DNA of 64,000 nucleotides from Jannaschia pagri (GCF_019655435.1 NZ_BPFH01000002.1:496001-560000); one strand, 5' to 3'; counted from the first letter of the stretch, positions 8,782-17,678 are shown. Numbers and translations are program-made. The notes: generated from the letters alone by a model not told the origin.

Positions 8782-9605
8782 TGGGGATCCGTCAAGAAAG
8801 AGGGTCGCAGCACCACAATAGTGGGCCGATCCGGCAGTGTGCGCAAGGAGACCTCGATGTGCGACGACTGCCGCCGGTCGACAGCGAAGGTCCCGGACAT
8901 GCCCGCCAAGAACCGCTGCAAGGTTCCCTCGCCCCACCAATGCATCGGCAAGACCACCGAGGAGCGGAGCCGGGTCAACACCTTGGTCATCGTGTCTAAG
9001 TCCAAGGTCAAACCGCCGTCCACAGGGGCCATGACAACATCCAACCGGCCCAAGGCCGCATATTGCGCCTCGGTCGGTTCATGGTGGAGGTGCCCGAGAT
9101 GACCGATGCACAGGCCGCCGACCTCAAACACGAAAATGGAGTTGCCGTTCCGCTCCACGCCGTTGCCAACGGAGGTGCGGATATCGGTCGAAACGGAGCG
9201 CACCAGCATCTCGCCCAGATCCAGGTAGTGATTTGCGGGCTCTCCCACGCGCTCGGACCAGCCGGGCAGGACATGGGGGATAGCGGGGTCGGGCGTGGGA
9301 TCCCAATGGGTGATGTGGGCGCGGTTCATGGTGACCACATCCGGCACAGAGGTGGCGCCAATGAAGCCCGCGTAATCCGTCACCGCGCGCAGACCACCTG
9401 CGGTTTCCAACATGAACATGGCATGGTCGATGAAACTGAGCCGGACCGTGAACGCGTCAGGCAGGGGCGCGCCATAACTCGCACGGTGGAGGTAGCCGAT
9501 CCCAGGCGCCTCGGCGACCGCGATGCAATGGCTGGGCCGACGGTCTTGCGCCCAGGCAACCGTGGGCAGCAGGGTTAGGACGATCAGGGCGACAATTGTC
9601 TTCAT
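8778..9605 (-). CDS. Exported MBL-fold-like protein, atypical metal site
   Basis: The 275-residue product starts with a clear signal peptide (MKTIVALIVLTLLPTVAWAQ) and should be periplasmic. It reads as a UlaG-like metallo-beta-lactamase-fold protein: LSFIDHAMFMLET, GHLGHLHHE and VVMAPVDGG follow the expected order. The usual HxHxDH zinc motif is not intact: at the matching place the sequence is MNRAHITHWDP (His97, His100, Asp102). GHLGHLHHE supplies further histidines. It may bind metal differently or be inactive. The start has GGAGGGAG upstream. It is translationally coupled to the FAD oxidase gene downstream. Confidence 0.7.
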   Translation of the reverse strand: MKTIVALIVLTLLPTVAWAQDRRPSHCIAVAEAPGIGYLHRASYGAPLPDAFTVRLSFIDHAMFMLETAGGLRAVTDYAGFIGATSVPDVVTMNRAHITHWDPTPDPAIPHVLPGWSERVGEPANHYLDLGEMLVRSVSTDIRTSVGNGVERNGNSIFVFEVGGLCIGHLGHLHHEPTEAQYAALGRLDVVMAPVDGGLTLDLDTMTKVLTRLRSSVVLPMHWWGEGTLQRFLAGMSGTFAVDRRQSSHIEVSLRTLPDRPTIVVLRPSFLTDPQ

Positions 9606-9848
9606 GGCACTCCCTCCGTTGGTAAGGCACGTAGGGCGCGCGGGTGGCTTGTCTTGGATGTGACGTAGAAAGTGCGTTCCGGGATGCGGTGACCCGATGT
9701 TTGCGGCCCGGGCCTATGGGCCATCGCGGCGTGTTCCGCCCTGTGCTGGGCGCGCGCAAATCGGCATGAGGGGCACCGGAACGGAGCCATGAATCCGCCG
9801 GACGTCAGCGTGACCGGGTCGCGGCCCAGGGCGGCGCTCGAGCGGGGC

Positions 9849-10430
9849 CTACCCTTCGACCCGGCCTCGGCGGTCAGACCGCAACATCGCGTAGAGCACG
9901 TGGTTCCGCCAACGGCCCGCGATTTGCAGGTAACTCTGGGCCACGCCTTCGTATTTGAAACCGGATCGTTCCAACAACCCGCGCGAGGCCGTGTTTTCCT
10001 CCAGGCATGCGGCCTCAAGACGGCTCAGGTCCATCCGGTTGAACGCATGGTGGGACAGCGCGACAATCGCCTCCCGCATGTAGCCCTGACGGGCATGGGG
10101 AAGGCCGATCCAATAGCCCAAGGTAGCAGATTGCGCGGGACCCCGGCGGATGTTGTCCAACGTGATGGCCCCCAACAGCGCCCCGTCGGCCTTTCGGATC
10201 AGAAACAACGCCAAGGCCGAGCCCTGGGTTTGGCTGCGCTGCGCCCAATATACGCGATTTGTGAACGACTTGCGGCCCAGGTGATCGGCAGCCCACTCCG
10301 GCTCCCAGGGTTGGAGAAACTCGGCTGAGGCGTCGCGCAGGCTGACCCAAGCGCGATAATCTCCGTGCTGGGGCAGCCTCAGTTCCATCCGGTCCGTGTG
10401 GATCTTCGGCCTACGAAAGCCAGCCAGCAT
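9849..10430 (-). CDS. GNAT acetyltransferase, RimJ/RimL type
   Basis: The 193-residue product matches the RimJ/RimL group, which acetylates protein or small-molecule amino groups: N-terminal RMELRLPQHGDYRAWVSLR, then ATLGYWIGLPHARQGYMREA (the acetyl-CoA site) and RLEAACLEENTASRGLLERSGF with the NxxSxxLLE-type segment. In many Rhodobacterales a gene of this kind follows the M16 peptidase, as here. The ATG at 10430 shares its A with the TGA of the peptidase gene (TGATG), and a GTG lies three bases earlier, so translation is coupled. Its target is unknown; ribosomal protein acetylation is only the analogy. Confidence 0.85.
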   Translation of the reverse strand: MLAGFRRPKIHTDRMELRLPQHGDYRAWVSLRDASAEFLQPWEPEWAADHLGRKSFTNRVYWAQRSQTQGSALALFLIRKADGALLGAITLDNIRRGPAQSATLGYWIGLPHARQGYMREAIVALSHHAFNRMDLSRLEAACLEENTASRGLLERSGFKYEGVAQSYLQIAGRWRNHVLYAMLRSDRRGRVEG

Positions 10431-11689
10431 CACGCAGCCAGCCTGGCACGCAGGGTGTCCGCGTCGGGGGCGCTGGAAACGGGGCCGTAGAGGGCAAGTG
10501 CCGGCGCGGCCTCGGTCAGGTGTTCCGCATGGGCGCGCACGGCGGAGGCATCGACGGCGTCAATCCGCGCCACGACCTCTTCCAACGGCGGCACACGGTC
10601 CCAGATGGCCACCACGCGTGCCAAACGTTCGGCCCGTGATGACGGCGACTCAAGGCCCATGAGCATGCCCGACTTCATTTGCGCCCGGGCGCGGGCCACT
10701 TCCGCCTCGGTCATATCCTCGGCAGAGCGCTTCAACTCGTCGATCGTCAGGCAGGAGAGATCGGCCACATCGGCCTCGGCGGTGCCCGCGTAAACGGTCA
10801 AAAGACCTGTATCGGCATAGGCGCCGACACTCGCAAAGATCGTGTAACATAGGCCGCGTTTCTCGCGCGCCTCTTGGAACAAGCGCGAGGACATGCCCCC
10901 GCCCATCACACCAGCATAAATCTGCGCCGTGTAGATATCATCGTCGCGATAGCCAGGCTGAGCGAAGCCCAGGGCCACATGGGCCTGCTCCAAGTCTTTG
11001 ACGTGGCGCGCTTCGCCCCCGCGATAGACGCCCCGTTCGGGCGACGATTGGCTGACGGCGGGCAGATCGGCAAAGATCGCCTCGGCCAAGCGCACGATAT
11101 GGTCATGATCCACGGCACCCGCCGCCGATAAGATCATCTGCCCCGGGCCATAGTTCTGCTGTACGAACCGCGTCAGGTCGTTGCGATCAAAGGCCTGAAC
11201 GCGTTCTGATGGGCCTAGGATCGTGCGACCCATCGGCTGCTCCGGGTAAGCGGCTTCCTGCAACCAATCAAAGATGATGTCGTCGGGCGTATCCATGGCC
11301 TGGCCGATCTCTTGCAAGATCACGCCACGCTCGACCTCGATTTCCCGGGCGTCAAACACCGGGTTGAGCACGATGTCAGAGATCAGATCCACGGCCAACG
11401 GCACGTCATCGCGCAAGACGCGCGCGTAATAGGCCGTCACCTCGCGGGAGGTATAGGCGTTGATATAGCCGCCCACGTCCTCGATCTGTTCGGCGATTTG
11501 CAGCGCGCTTCGCCGCTCGGTCCCCTTGAAGGCCATATGCTCTAGGAAGTGAGCAATGCCATTCTGCTCCGGCGCCTCGTGACGCCCGCCTGCACCAACC
11601 CAAATGCCCACACTTGCCGACTGCAGGCCAGGCATGTGTTCGGTGACGATGCGAAACCCATTGGCAAGGCGCGTGATCTGAACGCTCAT
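10430..11689 (-). CDS. M16 family zinc metallopeptidase
   Basis: The 419-residue product is a pitrilysin-family peptidase of the mitochondrial processing peptidase beta type. The inverted zinc motif HFLEH is at residues 47-51 (His47, Glu50, His51), and Glu127 in GVILQEIGQ is at the right distance to be the third zinc ligand, so the enzyme should be active. The N- and C-terminal M16 halves are both present, including RGLCYTIFASVGAY in the second half. Substrates are unknown in bacteria. It overlaps thrC by four bases (ATGA at 11686-11689), a gene order common in Rhodobacterales. Confidence 0.92.
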   Translation of the reverse strand: MSVQITRLANGFRIVTEHMPGLQSASVGIWVGAGGRHEAPEQNGIAHFLEHMAFKGTERRSALQIAEQIEDVGGYINAYTSREVTAYYARVLRDDVPLAVDLISDIVLNPVFDAREIEVERGVILQEIGQAMDTPDDIIFDWLQEAAYPEQPMGRTILGPSERVQAFDRNDLTRFVQQNYGPGQMILSAAGAVDHDHIVRLAEAIFADLPAVSQSSPERGVYRGGEARHVKDLEQAHVALGFAQPGYRDDDIYTAQIYAGVMGGGMSSRLFQEAREKRGLCYTIFASVGAYADTGLLTVYAGTAEADVADLSCLTIDELKRSAEDMTEAEVARARAQMKSGMLMGLESPSSRAERLARVVAIWDRVPPLEEVVARIDAVDASAVRAHAEHLTEAAPALALYGPVSSAPDADTLRARLAA

Positions 11690-13071
11690 GCAGCGCGCCT
11701 CTCGTCAATCAGTGCTTCGATCGCGCTCAGGTCGTTGTCGACGCGGGCGACCCGTTCGTTGCGTTCAAACAGATCGGCCATGCGGGGCGGCAGCGCGGGG
11801 CGGATGCCCGTGGCCGCTTCGACCGCATCGGGGAACTTGGCCGGGTGGGCCGTCGCCAGGGTCACCATAGGCTCGGGGCCAACCTGCGCCTCGGCCACGC
11901 GAACACCCACCGCCGTATGGGGGCAGAGCAACTCACCCGTCCGCGCCAGCGTGTCCTGGATAGTGGCGGAGGTCTCCTCCTCCGACACGCGGCCCGAGGC
12001 ATAGATCTCCCGCAAGGCCTGCAAGGCGCCCTGGCTGACCGTGAAACCACCGGCCTTCAGTTCGTCCATCAACTGCGCAATAGCCGCACCATCGCCGCCA
12101 TAGGCCAGGTGCAGCGCCCGCTCAAAGTTGCTGCTGACCTGAATATCCATGGACGGAGAAATCGAGGGGGAGACCGCATCAGGTTGATAGGCCCCCGTGG
12201 TCAAGCAGCGATGCAGAATGTCGTTCTGGTTCGTCGCCACGATCAGGCGCTCAATCGGCAAGCCCATACGCTTGGCGATATGGCCCGCGAAGATGTCGCC
12301 AAAGTTGCCGGTCGGCACGGTGAAGCTGATGGGGCGGTGCGGCGCGCCCAGGGCCGTTGCCGCGGTGAAGTAATACACAACCTGCGCCAGCACCCGTGCG
12401 AAGTTGATCGAGTTCACGCCCGCCAAGCCGACGCGATCTCGGAAATCAAAGTGGTTGAACATGTCCTTCACGCGGGCCTGACAATCGTCGAAATGGCCGG
12501 TGACCGCCATGGCGTGGACGTTAGCCTCGGTCGGGGTCGTCATCTGCCGACGCTGGACCTCGGATACGCGCCCGTGGGGGTAGAGGATGAACACATCCAC
12601 GGCGTCCAGCCCGCGAAACGCCTCCATGGCCGCGCTACCCGTGTCACCGGACGTGGCACCGACGATGGTCACCCGGTCACCGCGCTTGGTCAGGGTGTGT
12701 TCGAACATCTGCCCGATCAGCTGCATGGCGAAGTCTTTGAAGGCCAATGTCGGCCCGTGGAACAGCTCCAGCAGGTGATGGTTTGGCCCAAGTTGCACCA
12801 GAGGTGCCCGCGCGTCATGGCCAAAGCCCGCATAGGCGCGGGCGATCATCGCGGCGAAATCGTCTTCGTGAAAGGCTTCGGACACGAAAGGCCGCATCAC
12901 GCGCAGCGCGACCTCTTCGTACGGCAATCCAGCCATCGCGGCGATGTCACTATGGGACAGTGTCGGCACGGCCTCTGGCACATAGAGGCCGCCGTCGCGG
13001 GCCAAACCCGCCAGCATCGTGTCTTCGAACCCGAGCGTTGGCGCCGTGCCGCGGGTGGAGATATAGCGCAT
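11686..13071 (-). CDS. thrC: Threonine synthase
   Basis: The 461-residue enzyme converts O-phosphohomoserine to threonine with PLP. The N-terminal MRYISTRG, the segment FHGPTLAFKDFAMQL with PLP lysine Lys112, and VGATSGDTGSAA identify the longer, class 2-like threonine synthase found in proteobacteria. The start at 13071 has GAGAGG seven bases upstream and gives the conserved MRYISTRG beginning; the frame continuing to 13326 overlaps surf1. It lies between surf1 and the M16 peptidase gene and is overlapped by the latter, so a surf1-thrC-M16-GNAT transcript is likely. Confidence 0.95.
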   Translation of the reverse strand: MRYISTRGTAPTLGFEDTMLAGLARDGGLYVPEAVPTLSHSDIAAMAGLPYEEVALRVMRPFVSEAFHEDDFAAMIARAYAGFGHDARAPLVQLGPNHHLLELFHGPTLAFKDFAMQLIGQMFEHTLTKRGDRVTIVGATSGDTGSAAMEAFRGLDAVDVFILYPHGRVSEVQRRQMTTPTEANVHAMAVTGHFDDCQARVKDMFNHFDFRDRVGLAGVNSINFARVLAQVVYYFTAATALGAPHRPISFTVPTGNFGDIFAGHIAKRMGLPIERLIVATNQNDILHRCLTTGAYQPDAVSPSISPSMDIQVSSNFERALHLAYGGDGAAIAQLMDELKAGGFTVSQGALQALREIYASGRVSEEETSATIQDTLARTGELLCPHTAVGVRVAEAQVGPEPMVTLATAHPAKFPDAVEAATGIRPALPPRMADLFERNERVARVDNDLSAIEALIDERRAA

Positions 13072-13097
13072 GTTTTGCCTCTCAGAGGTGGGCCGTC

Positions 13098-13787
13098 TCA
13101 GGCCGTGCGGCGTCTGATACGCCACAGAAAGAAGAGTGTCATCCCCAGCCACACCAACGCCAGGCCGAACCATTGAATGGCATAGCCCAAATGGTTGTTG
13201 GGGATCCCCTCGGTCGACACGGGCACGGCCGTGATCTGTGGCAAGGGCGGATCGGTCTGTGCGGCCACCACTAAGACCGGGTCGGTCTCGGCTAGACGCG
13301 CGAAGGCCTCCACATCGCGGCCACACCAGTCTCCGGTTTCCGGATCAGGCTCTGCCCCGCAGGCCTCCTCCGTTGGCCAGAGAAGATGACCTTCGACCGT
13401 AAGGGCCGTCCCCACATCCGGGGCGCGCGCGCCTGCGGCCCTGACCGGCGTGCCGGGTTGCCACGCGGTCACGCCCAGGTCGACCAACAGCACCCGACCA
13501 TCCGTCTCTACGGGCACGACCAATCGAACACCGGCCCCCGCCACACGCCAGGTGCCAAAGACGGTAAAGGCCGGTCCGAGCACGGTTCCCTCCAGGCGGA
13601 CGGCGCGGAAGGCATCAGCCTCCGGATCGGGCATCTCCGGCACGGCCACCGGCGTGGCCCCTGCCCGGGCCTCGATGTTGTTGAGCAGCGTCTCTTTCCA
13701 GGCGAGACGATCCATCTGCCAGAGGCCCAAGGCGACAAGAACGGCAAACCCCAACAAACCAAAAGCGGCGGGTAGGATCAGGCGCAT
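13098..13787 (-). CDS. surf1: SURF1 family cytochrome oxidase biogenesis protein
   Basis: The 229-residue membrane protein has the SURF1 layout: an N-terminal membrane helix (LILPAAFGLLGFAVLVALGLWQ) followed by WQMDRLAWKE, a periplasmic domain with VTAWQP and the conserved NNHLGYAIQWFGLALVWLG leading into the C-terminal membrane helix. SURF1 helps insert heme a into subunit I of cytochrome c oxidase. It follows coxC, with a hairpin between them that looks like a terminator, so it may be made at a lower level than the structural subunits. The ATG at 13787 has GGAGG six bases upstream. Confidence 0.9.
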   Translation of the reverse strand: MRLILPAAFGLLGFAVLVALGLWQMDRLAWKETLLNNIEARAGATPVAVPEMPDPEADAFRAVRLEGTVLGPAFTVFGTWRVAGAGVRLVVPVETDGRVLLVDLGVTAWQPGTPVRAAGARAPDVGTALTVEGHLLWPTEEACGAEPDPETGDWCGRDVEAFARLAETDPVLVVAAQTDPPLPQITAVPVSTEGIPNNHLGYAIQWFGLALVWLGMTLFFLWRIRRRTA

Positions 13788-13798
13788 GTCATACCTCC

Positions 13799-13829
13799 AA
13801 AAGGAAAGACGGCACGAAGGATCGTGCCG
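13799..13829 (-). terminator. Intrinsic terminator-like hairpin after coxC
   Basis: A perfect 8-bp stem (CGGCACGA at 13810-13817, TCGTGCCG at 13822-13829) with loop AGGA. On the minus strand it is followed by TCTTTCCTTTT, a broken T-tract. It lies 34 bases after the coxC stop and just before the ribosome site of surf1, so it probably gives partial termination. Confidence 0.6.
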
Positions 13830-13863
13830 CCCCAATGCTTGCGAGTGACTCGGAACCCGAGGG

Positions 13864-14664
13864 TTAGCCGCCCCAGACGTAGACAGCCGCGAAGAGGAAC
13901 AGCCACACAACGTCGACGAAGTGCCAGTACCAAGCGGCGGCTTCGAACCCGATGTGCTTCTCCGGCGTGAAGTGTCCGGCCTGCAGTCGGATCAGGCAAA
14001 CGGCCAAGAAGACGGTGCCGATCAGAACGTGAAGACCGTGGAAGCCAGTCGCCATGAAGAAGTTCGCGCCGTAGATGTTGCCGGAGAAGCCAAAGGCTGC
14101 GTGGCTGTATTCGTACGCCTGGAACCCGGTGAAGATCACGCCGAGACCAATGGCAAGGATCAGACCCCACTTCATGTCTTGGCGGTTGTTTTCATGGACC
14201 AGCGCATGGTGAGCCCAGGTCGCGGCGGCACCGGAGCACAGCAGGATCAGCGTGTTGATCAAGGGCAAGTGCCAGGGGTCAAAGGTCTCGATCCCCACGG
14301 GCGGCCAGACACCATCGATGGTCGGGCTGTCGGGGCCCATTGGGTAGATGGCGTGCTTGAAGAACGACCAGAACCACGCCGCAAAGAACATCACCTCGGA
14401 GATGATGAAAAAGATGAAACCGTAGCGCAGGCCGATGCGCACGACGGGCGTGTGATCACCCGCGTTGGATTCCTTCACCACGTCGGCCCACCAGGCGAAC
14501 ATGACGCCCAGAACGCCCACGAAGCCCGCGGCGAACATCCAGGGGCCCGACCCCTTCATCCACAGGACCGCCCCAATAAGCATGAAGAACCCGCAAACGG
14601 ACCCGACAAACGGCCAGATCGAGGGCGGAAGTATATGATAGTCGTGGTTCTTGGCATGGGCCAT
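13864..14664 (-). CDS. ctaE: Cytochrome c oxidase subunit III
   Basis: The 266-residue inner-membrane protein has the seven-helix subunit III pattern. Conserved segments are visible: [34 protein letters not shown] (cut here in meaning, spanning helix 3), ATWAHHALV and the C-terminal [20 protein letters not shown]. It is a structural subunit of the aa3-type terminal oxidase and supports proton uptake and stability of subunit I. The ATG is preceded by GAGAGGGA. It follows ctaG with a 13-base gap. Subunit I is not in this window, as is usual in Rhodobacterales, where it lies elsewhere. Confidence 0.96.
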   Translation of the reverse strand: MAHAKNHDYHILPPSIWPFVGSVCGFFMLIGAVLWMKGSGPWMFAAGFVGVLGVMFAWWADVVKESNAGDHTPVVRIGLRYGFIFFIISEVMFFAAWFWSFFKHAIYPMGPDSPTIDGVWPPVGIETFDPWHLPLINTLILLCSGAAATWAHHALVHENNRQDMKWGLILAIGLGVIFTGFQAYEYSHAAFGFSGNIYGANFFMATGFHGLHVLIGTVFLAVCLIRLQAGHFTPEKHIGFEAAAWYWHFVDVVWLFLFAAVYVWGG

Positions 14665-14677
14665 GGGGTGGTCCCTC

Positions 14678-15268
14678 TCAGTTGGTCGTCGTCAGGGCGC
14701 CGGTGTCCAGCGCGGCATAGTCTTCGGGCAAGTCCATCACGTGGAACGTGTAGGACAGAGTAATCTCGGGGATGCCCTTGGCTTCGGGGTCTTCCACGAT
14801 CTCCGGGTCGACGAAGAACGTGACGGGCATTGACACGGTCTCGCCCGGTTGAAGGATCTGCTCTTCAAAGCAGAAACAGTCGATTTTCACGAAATGCGCC
14901 CCGGCTGCGAAAGGCGCAACATTAAAGCTGGCTGTACCCGCCACGGGCTTATCCGTCGGATTGTGGGCTTCGTAAAACGCCAGGTTCGTCTCACCGATCC
15001 GCACGCGCATCTGGTTTTGGACGGGCGAAAACTCCCACGGCATCCCCCGCTCCCGGGAGGCATCGAAGCGGACGAGGACGGTTTGATCCAGGACCACATC
15101 TGACCCGGCCTCCGCCTGGGAAGTGGTGCCGCCATATCCCGTCACGCGGCAGAAAAGGTCATAGAGGGGCACCGAGGCCCAGCCGAGCGACCCCATACCG
15201 ATGACCGTCGCGCCGGTCATTGCGATCACGCGCCCATTGTCCGTCAGATTGCGCCACCAGGTCTTCAT
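14678..15268 (-). CDS. ctaG: Cytochrome c oxidase copper-assembly protein CtaG/Cox11
   Basis: The 196-residue product has one N-terminal membrane helix (residues about 13-33), then a periplasmic immunoglobulin-like domain. The copper-binding pair Cys131 and Cys133 in [10 protein letters not shown] and Cys40 in LYDLFC are the conserved Cox11 cysteines. The protein delivers copper to the CuB centre of subunit I. Its start overlaps the stop of the small gene upstream by four bases (ATGA), and coxC follows closely, so it is part of the oxidase operon. Confidence 0.95.
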   Translation of the reverse strand: MKTWWRNLTDNGRVIAMTGATVIGMGSLGWASVPLYDLFCRVTGYGGTTSQAEAGSDVVLDQTVLVRFDASRERGMPWEFSPVQNQMRVRIGETNLAFYEAHNPTDKPVAGTASFNVAPFAAGAHFVKIDCFCFEEQILQPGETVSMPVTFFVDPEIVEDPEAKGIPEITLSYTFHVMDLPEDYAALDTGALTTTN

Positions 15269-15459
15269 TCGTTCGCCTCCTCCGCGCCGCTCGGCACGAG
15301 GGCCGGGCGTGCAACATGATCAAAGCCTTCCGAGAACCCACCTGTCTGAATTTTGGCGACCGTCACGCCGAACACGATGACGATGAATGCCAACAACACA
15401 CCCAGGACACCAAAGTTGCGTCCCTTCCGCCGCAAGTGAACTTCGTGATCGCGATGCAT
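15265..15459 (-). CDS. Small membrane protein of the oxidase operon (CoxF-like)
   Basis: The 64-residue product has basic residues (MHRDHEVHLRRKGRN) before a single membrane helix (FGVLGVLLAFIVIVFGVTVAKI) and a short acidic tail. Genes of this size and place, between ctaB and ctaG, are found in alphaproteobacterial oxidase operons and are often called CoxF or assembly factors; the exact role is not established to my knowledge. Its ATG at 15459 shares its A with the TGA of ctaB (TGATG), and its stop overlaps the ctaG start, so it is translated with both neighbours. The longer open frame upstream lies inside ctaB. Confidence 0.75.
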   Translation of the reverse strand: MHRDHEVHLRRKGRNFGVLGVLLAFIVIVFGVTVAKIQTGGFSEGFDHVARPALVPSGAEEANE

Positions 15460-16391
15460 CACCAGCCCCCAAACGGCAGCGCAGCCTCGATCACAAAGAC
15501 CGAGAAATGCGCAAAGAGATACAGCAAGGACCACTTGAACAGCCCCTTTTCGACGGCGTGATTGTCCGAGTCCGCATCCGTCCGGCGCCACATGTCATAG
15601 GCGCCTTTCACGAACACGCCGTTCAGCACCATCACCACAGCCAGCGTCAGCGGCCCACCCAGGGCCGTTGTCGCGGCATAGATCGACACGATAGCGAGTC
15701 CGACTGCATAGATCAGCGCTTGTTTGCGAGTCTCTGCCCGGCCGTGCGTAACCGTCAGCATCGGGATGCGCGCATCATGGTAGTCCAGCTTCACGAACAG
15801 CGCCAAGGCCCAGAAATGGGGCGGCGTCCACATGAAGATGATCGCGACGAGCAACCAAGCCTCCAGAGGCGTGGACCCCGTCGCAGCGGCCCAGCCAATC
15901 ATCGGAGGGAAGGCGCCCGCCAAGCCACCAACGACCGTATTCCACGACGTCGTCCGCTTGAGCCACATGGAATAGATGACGGCATAAAAGAAGATCGTGA
16001 AGGCCAGCCAGAACGCCGCCACCCAATTCGCGGTCAGCCCGAGCATGACCACCGACAGTCCCGCCAGGAACAAACCCAGTGCTAAGGCATCGCCGGGGGC
16101 GACGCGGCCCGACGGGATCGGGCGCTTCCGGGTGCGCTTCATCACGCGATCAATATCGGCGTCGAACCACATGTTCAGAGCGCCCGATGCCCCCGCACCG
16201 ATGGCAATCCAGAGGATCGACGTAGCGGCGAGGATAGGGTGCTGCGGCCCCGGCGCGACCAACAGGCCGACCAGCGCCGTGAAGATCGACAGCGACATCA
16301 GCCGTGGCTTCAGCAGCTGCCAATAGTCGCGAAGGCTGGCTTCGTCCGTCGCACCCTCAGGGCGCGCGATATGGAGGCTGGCGTCAGTCAA
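15459..16391 (-). CDS. ctaB: Protoheme IX farnesyltransferase (heme o synthase)
   Basis: The 310-residue polytopic membrane enzyme adds a farnesyl group to heme b, giving heme o, the precursor of heme a. The prenyltransferase motif NxxxDxxxD is seen at Asn73, Asp77 and Asp81 (ALNMWFDADIDRV), and the second conserved region includes MWTPPHFWALAL and YHDARIPMLTVTHG. The start codon is TTG at 16391, giving MTDASL, the usual CtaB beginning; there is no ATG or GTG near by and no strong ribosome site. It lies six bases after the coxB stop, so translation probably depends on coxB. Confidence 0.95.
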   Translation of the reverse strand: MTDASLHIARPEGATDEASLRDYWQLLKPRLMSLSIFTALVGLLVAPGPQHPILAATSILWIAIGAGASGALNMWFDADIDRVMKRTRKRPIPSGRVAPGDALALGLFLAGLSVVMLGLTANWVAAFWLAFTIFFYAVIYSMWLKRTTSWNTVVGGLAGAFPPMIGWAAATGSTPLEAWLLVAIIFMWTPPHFWALALFVKLDYHDARIPMLTVTHGRAETRKQALIYAVGLAIVSIYAATTALGGPLTLAVVMVLNGVFVKGAYDMWRRTDADSDNHAVEKGLFKWSLLYLFAHFSVFVIEAALPFGGW

Positions 16392-16397
16392 AGCGAC

Positions 16398-17327
16398 TTA
16401 CCAGGTCACCATGTCGCCGGTTTTCATCTCTTCGAGCCAGGCCGCATAGACCTCCTCAGAGACGACTTTAACCGTGATCGGCATGTAGGCGTGGGCAATG
16501 CCGCACAGCTCGGAGCACTGGCCGAAGTAGACACCTTCCTGATCGGCTTCGAACCACAACTGTGCCAGGCGACCCGGGATGCCGTCCTGCTTCACGCCGA
16601 AGGCGGGGATCGTCCAGGAATGGATCACGTCGAGCGCGGTCACCTGCATCACGATCGTCTTGCCAACCGGGACAACGATCGACGTGTCGGTGGCCAGGCG
16701 GAACAGGTCCTCGGAGTAGCCAGCACGCTCCAACTGCAGGGCGGTGCTGGGCGACATGGCGTTGTCGACAAAGGCGAGGGTCTCTTGCTCCTCATCCGTC
16801 AGCAATTCAGCCGTCGCAGAGCCGGGCGCACCGATCATGTAGCTGCTGAAGGTGATGTCCTCGTCGGGGTACTCATATTCCCAGGCCCACTGGAAGCCGG
16901 AGACTTTGACCACGACGTCGCCCTCGGGGATACGCTGCTGATCGAACAGAACCGGCAGCGAGAACGCGCCAATACCCACCAGGATCAGGATCGGAACAAC
17001 CGTCCACGTCACCTCCAACGGAGAGTTATGCGTGAACTGAGCAGGCTCTTTGTTGGCTTTGTTGTTGTAGCGCAGGATCACCCAGGCCAGCAGACCGGTC
17101 ACGAACAGCGCGATAACCGTGATGATGACCAGCAGAAACCCGTCCAACCACTGCAGGTCAGCCGCGAGCGACGTCGCTGCCGGCTGGAACCCCAAGCCAC
17201 CGGCCTGGGGCGTGCCGATCACGGGCAGATCCCGCAAGGCTTGCGTCACGTCTTGGGCGGCGGCGGGCATGGCCCCCAGCGCCGTCACACCGGCGAGCAG
17301 AAGCGCGGAGGGTTTTGGCATGGTCAT
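16398..17327 (-). CDS. ctaC: Cytochrome c oxidase subunit II
   Basis: The 309-residue product carries the CuA centre that accepts electrons from cytochrome c. After a signal peptide (to about AMPAAA) come two membrane helices ([18 protein letters not shown] and [17 protein letters not shown]), the aromatic patch [11 protein letters not shown] and the CuA ligands His236, Cys271, Glu273, Cys275, His279 and Met282 (in [13 protein letters not shown]). ATG codons at 17336 and 17327 are in frame; AGGA touches the first but is nine bases from the second, so 17327 is preferred. It is the first gene of the oxidase cluster, with an FNR-type sequence upstream. Confidence 0.96.
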   Translation of the reverse strand: MTMPKPSALLLAGVTALGAMPAAAQDVTQALRDLPVIGTPQAGGLGFQPAATSLAADLQWLDGFLLVIITVIALFVTGLLAWVILRYNNKANKEPAQFTHNSPLEVTWTVVPILILVGIGAFSLPVLFDQQRIPEGDVVVKVSGFQWAWEYEYPDEDITFSSYMIGAPGSATAELLTDEEQETLAFVDNAMSPSTALQLERAGYSEDLFRLATDTSIVVPVGKTIVMQVTALDVIHSWTIPAFGVKQDGIPGRLAQLWFEADQEGVYFGQCSELCGIAHAYMPITVKVVSEEVYAAWLEEMKTGDMVTW

Positions 17328-17363
17328 TGCGGTCATTCCTGGCTTGCGATCGTTGCGGTGAAC

Positions 17364-17377
17364 TTGATCCAGATCAT
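17364..17377 (-). promoter_or_regulatory. FNR/FnrL-type box upstream of coxB
   Basis: The sequence TTGAT-CCAG-ATCAT matches the FNR consensus TTGAT-N4-ATCAA in nine of ten positions. It lies 37-50 bases before the coxB start, between any likely promoter and the gene, a place that would suit repression of the aa3 oxidase when oxygen is low. This is inference from sequence and position. Confidence 0.45.
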
Positions 17378-17491
17378 GGACAGAATCCCCCGCGGGTCCG
17401 AACTTTGGCGCCTATCACCATATTCTGAGGGTTCTGTGCAAGGGGGCGAGGCGGCTTCAGGGCCACGTGTCGCACCTCAACCAGCGGATTT

Positions 17492-17507
17492 GTATGCCGC
17501 AGCATAC
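17492..17507. promoter_or_regulatory. Perfect inverted repeat, possible operator
   Basis: GTATGC-CGCA-GCATAC forms a 6-bp dyad in the coxB/tldD divergent region, about 165 bases from coxB and 170 bases from tldD. Its size fits a helix-turn-helix regulator site, but the regulator is unknown. Confidence 0.25.
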
Positions 17508-17678
17508 GGAGGTCAAAGGTCAATTTCCCCTTTTGCCACAGACCTTTCGACTTTGGTCTAAAGGCAAGCAATTTGGCCAAACGCCCCCGCAGCCTCCTCC
17601 AGAAAACGCGCCAACATCCCCCCTCGGCAAATCGCGCTGCGCGCCCTATCTAGTCAGGTAGCGCTAGCAGGAGGTCCC

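Larger units (their letters stand above)
17328..17678. other. Divergent region between coxB and tldD
   Basis: About 350 bases that should hold promoters for both the oxidase cluster and tldD. It contains an FNR-type half-palindrome (17364-17377) and a perfect inverted repeat (17492-17507), listed separately. An AGGAGG at the right end is the tldD ribosome site. No gene is apparent. Confidence 0.6.

Noticed and set aside
9606-9848. A frame with a CPSC-type pair reading from 9789
   Set aside because: It has no ribosome site and no family resemblance; the 240-base gap is treated as intergenic.
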